Notes: generated from the letters alone by a model not told the origin. 64,000 bases of DNA from Eriocheir sinensis (GCF_024679095.1 NW_026110530.1:645001-709000), one strand, 5' to 3'. Shown: positions 12,970-36,690, counted from the first letter of the stretch. Numbers and translations are program-made.

Positions 12970-14050
12970 GGATCACATGACAGGAGAATGTGACCGCCCT
13001 AATTAGGTTTCAGCGCCGTCCGCGTTTGGTTCCTCCTCACATGACAGACACAGCTAACGAGAGAGCCTTTTACTTCTCCTCCTCCTCCTCAGACTTGCAT
13101 CCTTCCTTCCTTTCATCCTTTCCTCCTGTTGGCTTCTTTGTATTTTCTTCCTTGTCCTTCACACTTAGTTTTGTTTGTTAGTTATATATATGTCTAATTT
13201 TTCTTTCTTTCTTTCTTTAATTATGTTCAACAGTTGTATTTCTTTCCCATTTTCTTCATTTGCTTCTTTTTTTTCGTTTTCTTTATCTATTGTGTCTCAT
13301 TCTGTCTTCTCTTCGTTATTCTCGTGTTAGTTATATCTGTCTAATTTTCCTATCTTTCTTTCTTTCTTTAATTATGTTCACCACTTGTATTTCTTTCCCA
13401 TTTTCTTTATTTGCTTATTTTTTTCCGTTTTCTTTATCTGTTGTGTGTCTCTTTCTTCTCCGTTATTCTCGTGTGCTTCTTTTCCTACTTTCATCATTCA
13501 TTTCCTTTTGTCCTGTTCACATGTACGTCTTTTCCTATTTCTTCATCATGCTCTTCTTTTCCTCCTGTTCCTTATTCGTATCTCTTCCTTCTCCATTCTT
13601 TTCTTTCCTCCTATTCTCCATCTGTATAGTTTTCTTATTTTCTTTATTCTCTTCCTTTTCTTCTGTTCGGTATTTGTATTCTCTCCTCCTCCATTCACTT
13701 ATTTTCCTCCTTTTCGCATTTCTCTTCCTTTCCTTTTACTTACTCTTATTACTTTCATCTTGTCCTGCTCTTCTCCAATCCCTTCTTTCCCTTCCTTCCT
13801 TTCCATAGTTTCCACACGCCCAAACTTCATTCACAAACTCCATCTTCCATCACACCCACACCCACACACCCACACTGAAGGTCACTCGGGCTCCTTCTAG
13901 CGACCGTGCAGACTAGACGAATTCAGCAAAGCGCCCCACGGAACTCCGCCGCTGGACTCCTAATAATGGGACACAGAGGGAAAGACTGAGAGTGTAGTGT
14001 GTGTAGCCTTGTGTGCCCTTCCGTCTTGGCTTGCTGGCTGGTGAAGGGTC
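12970..14050. repeat. pyrimidine-rich DNA with a ~140-bp duplication
   Basis: 13080-13800 is almost entirely C/T on the plus strand. A unit with TTTAATTATGTTCA and TTTCTTTCCCATTTTCTT occurs at about 13217 and 13370. The open frames are pyrimidine artefacts. Confidence 0.8.
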
Positions 14051-14055
14051 ATATT

Positions 14056-14390
14056 CTAAAACATTAAGGCGCTCAAGCTCACATTTAACAAGGCTTTCTT
14101 AGGAGTTTCGGGCATTTCCAGGGCTAGTTTTATGACCCTGGTGGTAATTTGATCCTCCTCTTGTACCGTGAACCTAAAACCCCCCCACTTATTAGAACCA
14201 GCCTTTTCGGTCTTTTCGTCTCCCAAACTCATATTTAACAAGGCTTTCGTAGGTGTTTGCGTCATTTCCAGGGGTAGTATTATGACCCTGGTGGTAGTTT
14301 GACCCTTCTTCTGTACCGTGAACATGAAAAAAACTCATTAGAATCCGCCTGATCTCTTTTTTTGGCCTTTGGAAATACTTGATGTAGGAG
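14056..14390 (+). repeat. two tandem repeat A copies
   Basis: TTTAACAAGGCTTTC at about 14087 and 14234; TTTTATGACCCTGGTGG and TATTATGACCCTGGTGG; GTACCGTGAAC. Period about 147 bp. Confidence 0.85.
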
Positions 14391-14397
14391 TCGAAAG

Positions 14398-14436
<39 letters not shown>

Positions 14437-14605
14437 GACTTTGATTAGACGAATAAATAGACACTGTAGACTTGTTTTTTGTGGTTATAAGTAATGAAGA
14501 GAGAACGTTAACACACAACAACAACAATGATTAGGAAGATGCTGTTTTAGTGCTTTGGAATAACTTTGATGGTGGTGGTGGTGATGCCGAGACGAGAGAA
14601 ATGAA

Positions 14606-14676
<71 letters not shown>

Positions 14677-14754
14677 ACACGTAACTACTTCAAGCACTTC
14701 AGAAAAATAAATAAATACAAGGGAAATTAAGTTGGCAAATGTTAGAAAGAAAAT

Positions 14755-14813
<59 letters not shown>

Positions 14814-14892
14814 AACACGTAACTACTTCAAGCACTTAAGAAAAATAAATAAATACAAGGAAAATGAAGTTGGCAAATGCAAGAAAGAAAAT

Positions 14893-14954
<62 letters not shown>

Positions 14955-14984
14955 AGCGGAACACCAGTAAAGACAATGTCCCAT

Positions 14985-15028
<44 letters not shown>

Positions 15029-15780
15029 GAGCTGAAGGAAGGTGTGGGCGTGGACAGGTGTGGGCGGGAGGGAGAAGGAGGAGGAACAGTGAACAGCGTG
15101 ATGAGGAGGAGGAGGAGGAGGAGGAGGATGTCTGAGTCTGCCCAGCGGCGAGAAGACTGGCTGGAGGAGGAGGAGGGGAGAGAGGAGGCATGAGAAGTCG
15201 TGAGAGGAAGGGAGGAGGAGGAGGGAACTCTGGGTATGGGGAGGAGAGAGGAGGTGGAGGAGGAGGAAGAGGATGAGACGTGACCGAGAGAGAGGAGGAG
15301 GAGGAGGAGGTTGGTGTATAGTCTGGGAGAGCAAGGAAGGGAGGAGGAGGAGGGGGCAGGAAGGAAAGGAGAGAGGAGGAGGCCGAGGAGGAGGAGGGCA
15401 GTGTCAGCTTACACTTCTCAGGCAAGGATTTACGACTAGCTGAATCCTCTCTTCCTGCCCTACGCTGACGGCCTTGCCTTCCTTCCTTCCTTCCAGTGGG
15501 TGTGGAGGGCCAGGGAAGGGCGTGAAGGGAGAGGTCAGGGCAGGTTGTGATGGCAGAGAACGAAAACTAGGTAGGGGTTGAACGGGAGAGGTTAGCATAA
15601 GTTGGAGTGCCCTCCTTCTTTCCTTCCTTCCTTTCAGTGGGTGTGGAGGGCGAGGGAAGGGCGTGAAGGCAGATAACGAAAACTAGATAGGGATTGAACG
15701 GGAGGGGATAGCGTAAGTTGGGGTGCCTTCCTTTCAGTGGGTGTGGAGGGTGAGGGAAGGGCGTGAAGGGTGAGGTGTAT
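14391..15780. repeat. AAT, GA, CA and GGA tracts; short duplications before Smurf
   Basis: AAT 14399-14434. Three GA tracts (about 14609-14672, 14760-14811, 14898-14951) alternate with copies of an ~85-bp spacer (ACGTAACTACTTCAAGCACT). CA about 14987-15026. GGA-rich purine DNA 15060-15400. Three degenerate copies of GTGGGTGTGGAGGG lie at 15495, 15638 and 15738. No gene. Confidence 0.85.
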
Positions 15781-16017
15781 CCATCATACCGAACCTATCA
15801 CAAACATTGGCTTAGTGTTGCAACGTCAAAATCATCTTATGGCGTCCTTCGTTATCTAAAGTCCATCTCAAAACGCTAATGTATCGATTGGCTTGAGGAT
15901 TTATTGATGTATTCTAAGCCTCGTAATAATTAAGAATGGCTTATATGCCTATGAGGTCGCTACGGCTGTTTTCATTCTCTACCAACCAGCTCACCATTCT
16001 CTCTCCCTCTTCCTTAG

Positions 16018-28198
<12,181 letters not shown>

Positions 28199-29012
28199 GC
28201 TGTGGGGACGCAGCTTGTTGGCATTTGAGCATAAATATTTGTTATGTTTGCATACAAGTGGTGTATGTGATTGTTTGTAGACGCAACTACTAAACGTTCA
28301 GTGCCGCGACACTGAGAAGGATACTTTCATGCATTACTTATGAGTTCTGTGAACTGTGGAATGTCAAAGTTGTTTCAAGTGCTTTCTATATTTATATGAA
28401 TTAGACTGAAAAACTACTAACACAGCACTCTCCTTATCTTTTATTAGACATTAAAAGCCAAAAGTTAAGTGACAATATGTTGATTCCCATCAGCATATCA
28501 TGGGTGTCTTCCCTTAGCAGTGATAAGGAGATTTCAACCAGGCTTTGTATTTTATAAACTGAGATGAACTCAGTATTTAGTCATTTGTGAATAACCTGTG
28601 ATAGCAATACAGTTCCAACTTCCAGGGCAGTGACACACATGTACAGACTCATTTTTTGACATATTGCAAGTGAAGTGTGAGCTTGATCCAGGGATTTTAA
28701 TTTATTATTAGTCAATCCTTAGAATGTCATTGCTCACTCCAGCTGTAAACATTTATAGGCTTTGGTAATGCTGTGGCCTAGAAGGGTCTATTTTTATTGA
28801 AAATTTTATGTACATAACTCACATATCAAAATGTATATTGAGGATAGGAGATATGAGATATGTCTACTGCCAAAAACATGAGAAAACTTCCCATAGCATA
28901 CTTTTATGCGCAACCTCTCAACTTTGTAAGCAGGGGAAAATTGTTCCTCTTTTTAATGTAGATATTTGCAGATTGGTACAGAGGAAGCATCGCCGTACAT
29001 TACTTCACTTGG

Positions 29013-29052
<40 letters not shown>

Positions 29053-30865
29053 TTATATGCAGGTACAAAACACTGAAGACTTGCGGCCTGAAATTCTTCC
29101 CCGCACTCTACCGCCACACTTTTGTTTAGTCAGGGTAGTTGGTTGCAGGCATTTTTACCGTGAGTTTTTAGCTTACATGAGAAAGAATCTCATAATTCTT
29201 GCAACTGGGTGCCTCTTTATCCTAATTTCAGTCAGTAACAGATAGCATTTATTTTATACGGTGAAAGTAAATTGAAAAGTCTGCACAATTGTTAAAAAGT
29301 TATTGTTATTGTGTGTTGCTATTGCCATCAGTTAGGTTAAGAAATTAAAACCCCGTGTGAAAGTGGTCATGTTTATCATCGTGTAAATAACCATTCCATC
29401 ATCACTTGACTTGTGCTGGAGCTGCAGAGTCTGTACCAAACACAACGTACAGGCCTTGGTCATTACAGTATCAGCTCTTGCTTAAAAAACTGTTAATACT
29501 CCAACCTCATGTGCTGTGTTCATATTTGACAGCCAGTAGGCACATTCCGTTAGTTTCTTTAATATGGTAGTCATTGGGATGAGGAATGAACAGTTTAAGG
29601 ATTCATGATGCTTCAGGTATGAGTTGTTTAGCAGTACAGTGTAAATTGCCGTCTTGTTTTGTAGCGTTAAGAGTATACCGGTTACACTAGGAAACAATCA
29701 ACATATCATGAGCCTAGAGTGTCCCATTTCCTCAAGGTGTCTCTGCAGTACCTTCTTCCTTGTTAAATTCTGATACATATAACAAGGTACTTAAACCATT
29801 ATGAGGATTCTTGCTTATGCACCAGGAAGTGTTCGCTCTTGTTCGTCGACAGAATCTTGGGTATCACTGTTGGCTTTGAAAATAATCTCGTTCTGTAAAT
29901 CACTGTTGCAGGGAAGGGAAAGGAAGGTCACTTGTATAACATTTTCCCAATCTTGAAATGATGAGTAGCTCTGGACATACTCCAAACTACACTTCTTTCT
30001 TGGCCTTAACTGGAACTTGAAGCAGAATGTATAGCAGCGGAATATACTCGTCAAATGATATTGGATTAGAAACTGTTGGATTGATACAAAATAGATTTTC
30101 GTTGTATTATCTCCCAGTCTTGTGGCAGTGGAGTCATTACGAGTATGCCAATTCCTCTATGGTGTTGGGCGGACATGCCATTTTTCTCCCCAATGTTGGT
30201 TCAGTGAAGTGGTTCCGTCTTCCTTTCCTGCTTTTATCGTCACCCACAACCTCATGCAGCTGCTTTGATTCAGAGATGGATATGCGAGGAAGCTTCCACC
30301 CATGGCATTGTTTATATGACTTCTCGGTGAAACATGATTGGTGTGAAGGTGTGATGGATAGCGAGACCCAGCCTTACTCTGATATACAACATGGTACTGC
30401 AGCCACAATCAATCTCAGCCCAGTGGTAACAGAATAATTGATGTGTGGTTGTGATTTTGCAGTATGCCCAGTTTTGCTTGAATCCTAAACATTAAAAAGA
30501 TTGCCGTTCCTTCCCCTTAACAGTGCCACATGAGGAAAGATTGGCAATGGCTAATTTACACACGGGTTGAGCCAACTCGACTGTACTGTATTTTATGTCA
30601 CAGGGTGTCCTCTGGTTTACCTCATAGGATGTCTGGCAGATTTTGGCAGAATTACAACATTTGGTACATAGATTGTAAATGACCTTTTGTAACCTAGGAC
30701 TAGTTTATCCAAATAGAGAATCACAGGCATGAAAACGCAGCAGCTGTCAGTGTCCTAATGTTGGTGCAGTAATAGCCACTTCCGTAACCTCCGTGCTGTC
30801 ATGACACCCATTTAGTAATACTTCCTGCTGTGAGCTTTGACCAATAAAGTGAAGTAACCCTCATG
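28199..30865 (+). other. probable Smurf 3' untranslated region
   Basis: This is about 2.7 kb of low-repeat DNA directly after the Smurf stop, with no convincing coding frame. The only microsatellite is a CA tract near 29015-29048. An AATAAA hexamer lies at 30843-30848, just before the sequence becomes more ordinary intergenic DNA. The extent is inferred, and earlier poly(A) sites are possible. Nothing else is seen in this stretch. Confidence 0.4.
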
Positions 30866-31800
30866 TCACGCCGCTAGTGTTGACGTTCTCTTTCGCAGTG
30901 TGTGTAACAAATTATGCCATTATGGACCCTGCCAGTTAGCCTAGAAACTTAAGTATTTTTAGAGGAGTTACTGCAGGTAGATTAATTTTGTACGGGAGCA
31001 GTGTCATCCATTTATTCCGAAGACCAGACTAGTTTTGCTGTCAAGTCAAGGTATGCATGGACATGATAAACAGCAGTCCTGATGTAAGGTGTACAATGTG
31101 GTCGTTCTATTCCTACACTTGTATATTCAGTGGCGTTCAGGCACGTGGGTATTTTTACATGTAACAGCCGAGACCTCGTCCTCTTGGCTGAAGAACACAC
31201 TTTTCCCAGGTTCCTCTTTTGAAATGCCATTGGAGATGATGTTACTGGAGATACAAGCTCATGTAGTCAATTTAATCTTAATGAAATTGGCAAAAAATGT
31301 ATCCGAGATTTTAAGTACTCAAATCTCATTGGTCTTATCAGATTTCAAGTTGAAGGACAGTACCTGTGCACCCTGTAGGGCATAAAATACAGTAACTTTG
31401 TGGGAGCATGTTCAATACGCTAACTTGGCGTTGCTTCCATTTGTGACGAAGCATTGTATGAATGGTTTGAGATGGAAGATATACTTGTTGTTTTTGAATA
31501 GTAATAGAAGTAATAATGGTCTTAGTAAACCCAATGCATATCATCTGTAACAAGGTTAAAAAGGGCTGAAGGCTTGCTTACTGGTTTAGTATACCACATT
31601 CATCGATGATATAAGATGTATTCAGGATGCCAAGAAATGCAGCAAGCAGCCAGTCATGTATTTAGTTGTGTTGGTAAGAGAATATTTAGAATTTTTAATA
31701 AATTTTCAAGTGACAGTATCTACACTTTTCTTTACCAAAAATTATATGTAAACTTAACACTCCCCCTCCTCCTTTGTCACTATGCAGCTGTGCCAGTGAA
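30866..31800. other. intergenic DNA, no gene seen
   Basis: This is AT-rich, mostly unique sequence between the presumed end of Smurf and the TTAA element at 31807. Short open frames here carry no recognisable domain and have ordinary noncoding composition. It may hold the 3' end of the RPC7 transcript (minus strand). Confidence 0.4.
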
Positions 31801-31806
31801 GTTTAA

Positions 31807-32020
31807 CCGGGTAGCAGTTGACGGGCCAAATTTGTGGCTTTACCGTGTACCAGCGACAGGCCAAATTTTTGCCATGATATAAACCCCCCAAAATAGATGA
31901 TGCATAAACTGATCACAAATGCGCTGATAAAAATTACGAAATGGTTTGCGTGAGTCATGATTTTCTCATTTTTCTCGCTTAGAGGGGCCTTTAAGAAACA
32001 TGATCCCTGCAGCTACTGGG
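31807..32020. mobile_element. TTAA-flanked MITE, copy 1 (piggyBac-like)
   Basis: The element is bounded by TTAA at 31803-31806 and 32021-32024. Its ends are imperfect inverted repeats: CCGGGTAGCAG on the left against CAGCTACTGGG on the right. Inside are two copies of a roughly 46-bp subunit containing GGGCCAAATTTGTGGC, and then a unique right half. It has no coding capacity. TTAA target duplication is the hallmark of piggyBac-type transposition; family membership is inferred from this alone. It ends only about 80 bp past the RPC7 stop codon. Confidence 0.65.
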
Positions 32021-32101
32021 TTAAGAATATCAGCACCTTTAAACTCTCCTCCCTAACCATAAACATCAAACCAGAAAAGAAAACTTCAACGTATAACTTA
32101 A

Positions 32102-32761
32102 TCAAAACACTCCCCCTTCCTCCAAGGCATCATCCTCCTCGTCAAGGTAATTGTCCCCATTGTCAAAGTAGCTGTTGAAGTAATCCGTTCCTTCATCCAG
32201 CTCCTCGTCCACCTCCTCCTCCATGGTCTCAACTTCAGCCTTGTCTGCATTGTCCTCTTCGCCTTCCTCCTCATTCTCCTCATTCGTCAACGCTTCCTTC
32301 TTTTCAAGTGCTTCCAGAGTCTCACTTACGTTCATATCTTTGGTTCGCGCCTTTTTCAAATTGACTTTAACTTTCGGCGACTCTTTCTTTCTCTTTTTCT
32401 TTAGTGCTGACACCGATGTGGGATGCAGTTCTTTGGGAAACCAAGACCAGTTCAGGGTGAGCTGGCCTCGGTGACTCGCTAAGACTTGGTACCTGTCGGA
32501 ATACCTCTCAATGTCAGGTCTTTTCACTCCCGGCTGGATGTAAAACTGAGAATTCTGCATGTGCTCTCGGAACTCCTTTTTAACAACCAGCATGTACGAT
32601 TCAGCAAGACTCTTTTCCTGGGTTGGCTGAACAGGTCTGAACTCGAGAGGCGGGTATGTCTCGGGGGGCCCAAGGACTCGCTCTGGCAGTGTCTCTCCTT
32701 TCTGCACCCCAAGCTGCTCCAGGCTCAAGCCCTTCCCTCGGCCGCGTCCTCGCCCACCCAT
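32102..32761 (-). CDS. Polr3g: RNA polymerase III subunit RPC7 (POLR3G/POLR3GL family)
   Basis: A single coding exon of 219 residues, with ATG at 32761-32759 and TGA at 32104-32102. Family marks in order are an Arg-Gly start (MGGRGRGRGKG), PPLEFRPVQP, a helix like YVLALKQEL (here YMLVVKKEF), VERYSDKYQ-like IERYSDRYQ, a W-x-W-x-P-x-E-L core, a Lys-rich middle, then Glu/Asp-rich sequence ending in DYFNSYFDNGDNY. In Pol III this subunit, with RPC3 and RPC6, helps open promoters of tRNA and 5S genes. The length is close to vertebrate homologues (about 220). A splice acceptor (TTCACAG, exon start 32769) lies 7 bp before the ATG, so a 5' noncoding exon probably exists upstream. Vertebrate genes split the coding region into several exons, whereas here it is unbroken. 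Confidence 0.92.
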   Translation of the reverse strand: MGGRGRGRGKGLSLEQLGVQKGETLPERVLGPPETYPPLEFRPVQPTQEKSLAESYMLVVKKEFREHMQNSQFYIQPGVKRPDIERYSDRYQVLASHRGQLTLNWSWFPKELHPTSVSALKKKRKKESPKVKVNLKKARTKDMNVSETLEALEKKEALTNEENEEEGEEDNADKAEVETMEEEVDEELDEGTDYFNSYFDNGDNYLDEEDDALEEGGVF

Positions 32762-32827
32762 CTTGTCTTCTGTGAATGAAAGGATAAAAAAATACACACA
32801 TAAAAAACCTCTGCCTCATACTGTTAA

Positions 32828-33007
32828 CCCAGTAGCAGCAACGGGCCAAATTTGTGGCTTGACATAACCCCTGAAAAATAGAGGATGCATAAACTGATCA
32901 CAAATGCCTTGGTAAATATTATATAATGATTTGCGTGAGTGATGATTTTTTTCTCATTAATTCACTTAGAGGAACCTTTAAGAAACATGATATCCGCAGC
33001 TATCGGG
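32828..33007. mobile_element. TTAA-flanked MITE, copy 2
   Basis: The element is bounded by TTAA at 32824-32827 and 33008-33011, in the same orientation as copy 1. Ends are CCCAGTAGCAGC and GCAGCTATCGGG. It has a single GGGCCAAATTTGTGGC subunit where copy 1 has two. It lies just upstream of the RPC7 coding exon, probably in its 5' intron. Confidence 0.65.
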
Positions 33008-33276
33008 TTAATGGGTTCTGATGTAATGTCAGTAAATATTATGAATGCTCAATAATTTTCCACTGATTATCAAAACACTTGAAATATCCTCCTACTGGGA
33101 CACATATTAAATTGATAAGCCTGGGGATCTATCTTCTCATGGGTTCTGTGTCCTACCCATGGCTAGCAGTCTGTCTAATCTTATATATGGATTGGTTGGG
33201 GGTAGGCCTTGCGACCCCTTCCTCTTAAATCTCACTTAGGCTAAGGACAATAAGGGTAGAAGCTGGGGTCAGACTT

Positions 33277-33540
33277 TTTTACAGTAAAGGAAGCTGCTTA
33301 ACCCCTGACTGCAGATTTCCTAAAAGAAGACATCACCAAGCTACAGGAATGGAACAAAAAGTGGCTGCTACATTTCAATGAAGAAAATGTAAAGTTATGC
33401 ACCTTGGGAGGGGATATCCAGCACACCAATACCACATGGAAAACACTCCACTATCCACCACAGAGGCAGAGAAAGACCTGGGAGTACATGTTTCCAGGCT
33501 ACCAGTGAAACCCAAATTCGTGTCAATCGCAGCAGGCGGG
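33277..33540 (+). pseudogene. LINE reverse-transcriptase fragment (CR1/L2-like)
   Basis: The plus strand from about 33315 reads ADFLKEDITKLQEWNKKWLL and then HFNEE. After a frame slip come matches to the EKDLGV motif, with LSTTEAEKDLGVHVS around 33445-33500. This is the thumb region that follows the catalytic palm in CR1/L2-type LINE reverse transcriptases. The fragment is short and decayed. It follows a piece of dispersed repeat B (33277-33296) and is followed by another (33530-33590). Confidence 0.6.
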
Positions 33541-33665
33541 TTAAGGACAAAAAAATAATAATGAGAAAAATGGCCCGCTTATCACTACATGCCCCTATTG
33601 ATTGATGGACTGATAGGCATTTTAGATACTTACATGACGTACACTAGGGTAATGGGTACAAGTCT

Positions 33666-35024
33666 TCAGTTGGTTGCCACTTGCTTCTCTTTGGGAGCAG
33701 TCACTTGCTCTTCCTCATACTCGGCAAAGTCCTCCTGAAATGAATGATTAGAAATAACATGGACGTTTTTATTTTTTTATTATTTTTTTACAGTAGAGGA
33801 AACAGTTCAAGGGCAAAAAAAGGAAACAATAATGAAAAAAAAAAAAGCCCGCTACTCACTGCTCCTACACAAGAGTCGAGGAGTTTATTTATGAATTGCC
33901 ACCACGACATATACAAGAGGATGGGAAGGTTTTCAGTATAGTTCTCTTAGGTATCTCATGATTAGTTTTTCCTTGCACTTAAACACAAAAGCAGAAAAAA
34001 AATTACCCCGTCCACAAACTCACAATATTATAAATGACTGACAATGAGGGAGAAGCTGAGGAGAGATTTTGATTATAATTCTCCAAGTATCTCATGACTA
34101 GCTTTTCTTTTAAAATTAACAGAAAAGCAGAAAAAAAATTACCCCGTCCACAAACTCGCAATATTATAAATGACTGACAATGAGGGAGAAGCTGAGGAGA
34201 GATTTTGATTATAATTCTCCAAGTATCTCATGACTAGCTTTTCTTTTAAAATTAACAGAAAAGCAGAAAAAAAATTACCCCGTCCATAAACTTACGATAT
34301 TATGAATGACTTTGATGACGAGGGAGCAATGAAAAGGGTTGAGAGGTATCCATTATAAGATCTCTAAGTATCTCATGACTAAAGCCTCATTTTCTCATAA
34401 AACCAAAAGCAGAAAATAAGTTACCCCATTCAGACACTTCAATATTATAAATGACTTTGATGATGAGGGAGATGCTGAGGAGAGATTTTCATTGCAGTTC
34501 TAATATCAAGCGACTACTTTTTAATTTTCTCATAAACACAAAAGCAGGAAAAAAATCACCCCGTCCAGAAACTCACCATATTATGAATGACTTTGATGAC
34601 GAGGGAGCAATGAAAAGGGTTGAGAGATATCTGTTATAGTTCTCTAAGTACCTCGTGACTAGAGTTCTCCTTTTCTCATAAACACCAAAAGCAGAAAAAA
34701 ATTACCCCGTCCAGAAACTCACCATATTATAAATGACTTTGACAATGAGGGAGAAGTTGAGGAGAGATTTTCAAGCGACTACCTTTTCATTTTCTCATAA
34801 ACACAAAATCAGGAAAAAAATTACTCCATCCAGAAACTCACCATATTATAAATGACTTTGACGATGAGCGAGCAGCTGGGACACGTGGCACAGTCCTCCC
34901 CGGCCGCTAGTTCCTCCTTGGTGATCTCGAAGCGATCGCCGCAGGGACAGGGGTAGTGGTAGGTCTCGGTCTCTTCGTCGTAGTCAAAGTCTTCAATCTC
35001 AATCTCGTCGTGGTAGACGGACAT
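33666..35024 (-). CDS. Dph3: DPH3, CSL zinc-finger protein of diphthamide synthesis
   Basis: Two coding exons, 34842-35024 (ATG 35024-35022) and 33666-33734 (stop TGA 33668-33666), join in phase 0 to give 83 residues; the human protein has 82. Exon 1 starts [20 protein letters not shown] and contains the CSL zinc ribbon cysteines YPCPCGD and TCPSC, then SLIVKVIY. Exon 2 encodes the acidic, less conserved tail ending KQVATN. DPH3 carries electrons to the radical enzyme DPH1-DPH2, which starts diphthamide formation on elongation factor 2, and also supports Elongator-dependent tRNA modification. An acceptor (TTTTTCCAG) sits 2 bp before the ATG, implying a 5' noncoding exon upstream. The 1.1-kb intron is mostly a tandem array containing copies of the exon 1 end and its donor site. 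Confidence 0.94.
33735..34841. repeat. DPH3 intron with exon-derived tandem array
   Basis: About six units of roughly 120-145 bp run from about 33990 to 34821, each carrying a segment like CCATATTATAAATGACTTTG. That segment is the end of DPH3 exon 1 plus its donor, seen on the plus strand (real copy 34839-34865). Unit starts are near 34003, 34141, 34279, 34421, 34556 and 34704. The copies at about 34556 and 34704 keep the full donor string ACTCACC. The first 130 bp of the intron holds a piece of dispersed repeat B (about 33775-33870, minus orientation). Confidence 0.85.
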
Positions 35025-35219
35025 AGCTGGAAAAAGGATGGATATACCGTTGATGCTTTCACGAATAGTATCACAAATATCCATTGGTTCAGTTTTCATG
35101 TCTGATATTTTCATTATAGTATCAATTAAATATCCAGCGATTATTTCCGACCCACTGAACATTTATCACACACAATTTATCTTTGAGTAGTACAAACACT
35201 AATTAATAGCCATGATCAG

Positions 35220-35345
35220 TTATGTTATGCCTTGACTGCAAATTTCCTACAAGAAGACATCACCAAGCTACAGGAATGGAACAATTAGTAGCTGCCACAA
35301 TTCAGTGACGAAAAATGTAGTCATGCACCTTGGGACGGGATATCT
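35220..35345 (+). pseudogene. second LINE reverse-transcriptase fragment
   Basis: This is a shorter, more decayed relative of the fragment at 33.3 kb. The shared stretch begins ACTGCAAATTTCC and continues through ACATCACCAAGCTACAGGAA. An internal TAG and a frame slip break it. Only about 110 bp is recognisable. Confidence 0.5.
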
Positions 35346-35534
35346 AACCTAACTTAACCTAATGTAACCTACCTAATGGGGGTATATTCGCCCCCCTCGA
35401 TCCCGCCCCCCCCTCTATTTTCTGGAAGTCATTTATTACTGCACTGTGTTCAAAAAAAAAAAAAAAAAAAAAAAAAGGCCATGTTATTTTTACTTTGGAA
35501 GAAGTGGATGACCCTTCTTTGACATTAGCCGGAT

Positions 35535-36275
35535 AGATTAACTAAGAAGAAATAGAAGAAGAAAACATATAGTATAAGAAGAAGGAGGAGAAGAAAACGT
35601 ATAGTACAGGAAGGAAACGTTTGTAGAGGAAGAAAACGTATTGTATTTAATTTGTATAGGAAGTAAACGTTTAGTACAGGAGAATAACGTGAGAATAACA
35701 CCTGCACTTATAGACTTGCATTGGCTACCCATTAAGGCACGAATAGTCTACAAAATATGTGTCTTGACTTATCAAGCAACGCGACTTGGTAAACCTGGAT
35801 ATTTGAGAAATATACTACAGGATTTTTATTTGGACACCACCATGTCAATGAGACACAGTACGGAATGGTATAGACTCTATGAGCCCAGGGTCAACCTGGA
35901 ACTGGGTTTTAGAGCATTTGAGAAGAGTGCCCCGCAGCTCTATAATGAGTTACCCGGGGATGTTAAGAACAGTGTCAGTCTGGCAATCTTCAAGAAAGCG
36001 CTGAAGACTCACTTATTCACTAAATCCTACGACTTAACAAATATGAGGATTGAGGACAACTTTAGGTGCTAATATTACTGTTATAATGTTAGCGGCCCTG
36101 TGGAGCGCTGCTACGGCGGCGGACCGGGGCCTGAAACCTCATCAACGGTAAACGGTAAAACGTTTAGTATAGGAAGAAGAAAACATATAGTATAGGAAGA
36201 AGAAGATGAAGAAAACATATAGTATAGGATGAAGAAGAGGAAGAAAACGTATAGTATAGAAAGAAGAGGTCAAGA
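35535..36275. repeat. AAACGTATAGTA minisatellite split by a LINE insertion
   Basis: Degenerate units of about 25-30 bp (GAAGAAGAAAACGTATAGTA) lie on both sides of the LINE fragment. A poly-A tract of 26 precedes them at about 35451-35476. Confidence 0.6.
35690..36165 (+). pseudogene. LINE ORF2 C-terminal fragment (CR1/jockey-like)
   Basis: The open part, about 35695-36072, contains the post-RT signature seen in many arthropod and vertebrate LINEs: LHWLPIKARIVYKICVLTYQ, GKPGYLRNIL, MRHSTEWYRLYEP, RAFEKSAPQLYNELP and FKKALKTHLF. It starts abruptly (5' truncated), ends at TAA 36070-36072, and has about 90 bp of 3' tail ending in a GTAAACGGTAAA repeat. It is embedded in a minisatellite of units like AAAACGTATAGTATAGGAAG (35535-35690 and 36160-36270), so it is probably an insertion into that array. 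It is not a host gene. Confidence 0.8.
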
Positions 36276-36690
36276 GTAAAGCACACGTCTGATCTCCCCT
36301 CACCTCGGTCACCTCCTCCGCCGCCCTCTTGTCCTTGTGTCCCGTGGCGCCTGGAGTCCCTCAGAGGCTTGGCAGGTATGGATGAGCGTTGAGGACACAC
36401 ACACAGGAGGCAGCGACCCTTTCCACCCTCGGCCCGCCACAGCACACCACGTTGTTGTTGTTGTTGAAGACACTCGAACTTAATCTTGATGTGACAGGGG
36501 ACTGATCAGAAGTCTGATCTTCTTCTTCTTCTTCTTCTTGGGTGTTTTACGGGGGCAGTGTTAAAGATAGTGTAGTTAGAGTTAAGAGTCTATATTATGA
36601 GTATAGAAAGTCGATATTAGTGTTAAGGTCAATTTTGGTTAAGTTTAGTGGCTGTTTAGTAATGTCCGGTCAAAAGGGCCGAGTCTCGAT
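36276..36690. other. intergenic DNA, no gene seen
   Basis: Mixed sequence with a CTT tract near 36520-36538. It could include the 5' noncoding exon and promoter of DPH3 (minus strand), but no splice donor can be assigned with confidence. Confidence 0.3.

Noticed and set aside
1..16017. The missing N-terminal C2 exon(s) of Smurf.
   Set aside because: Looked for the conserved lysine/leucine-rich C2 start with flanking splice sites; none was found, so no exon is claimed.
35641..36072. A host gene of 143 codons.
   Set aside because: The sequence is the well-known C-terminal end of LINE proteins, truncated, and lies inside a minisatellite.
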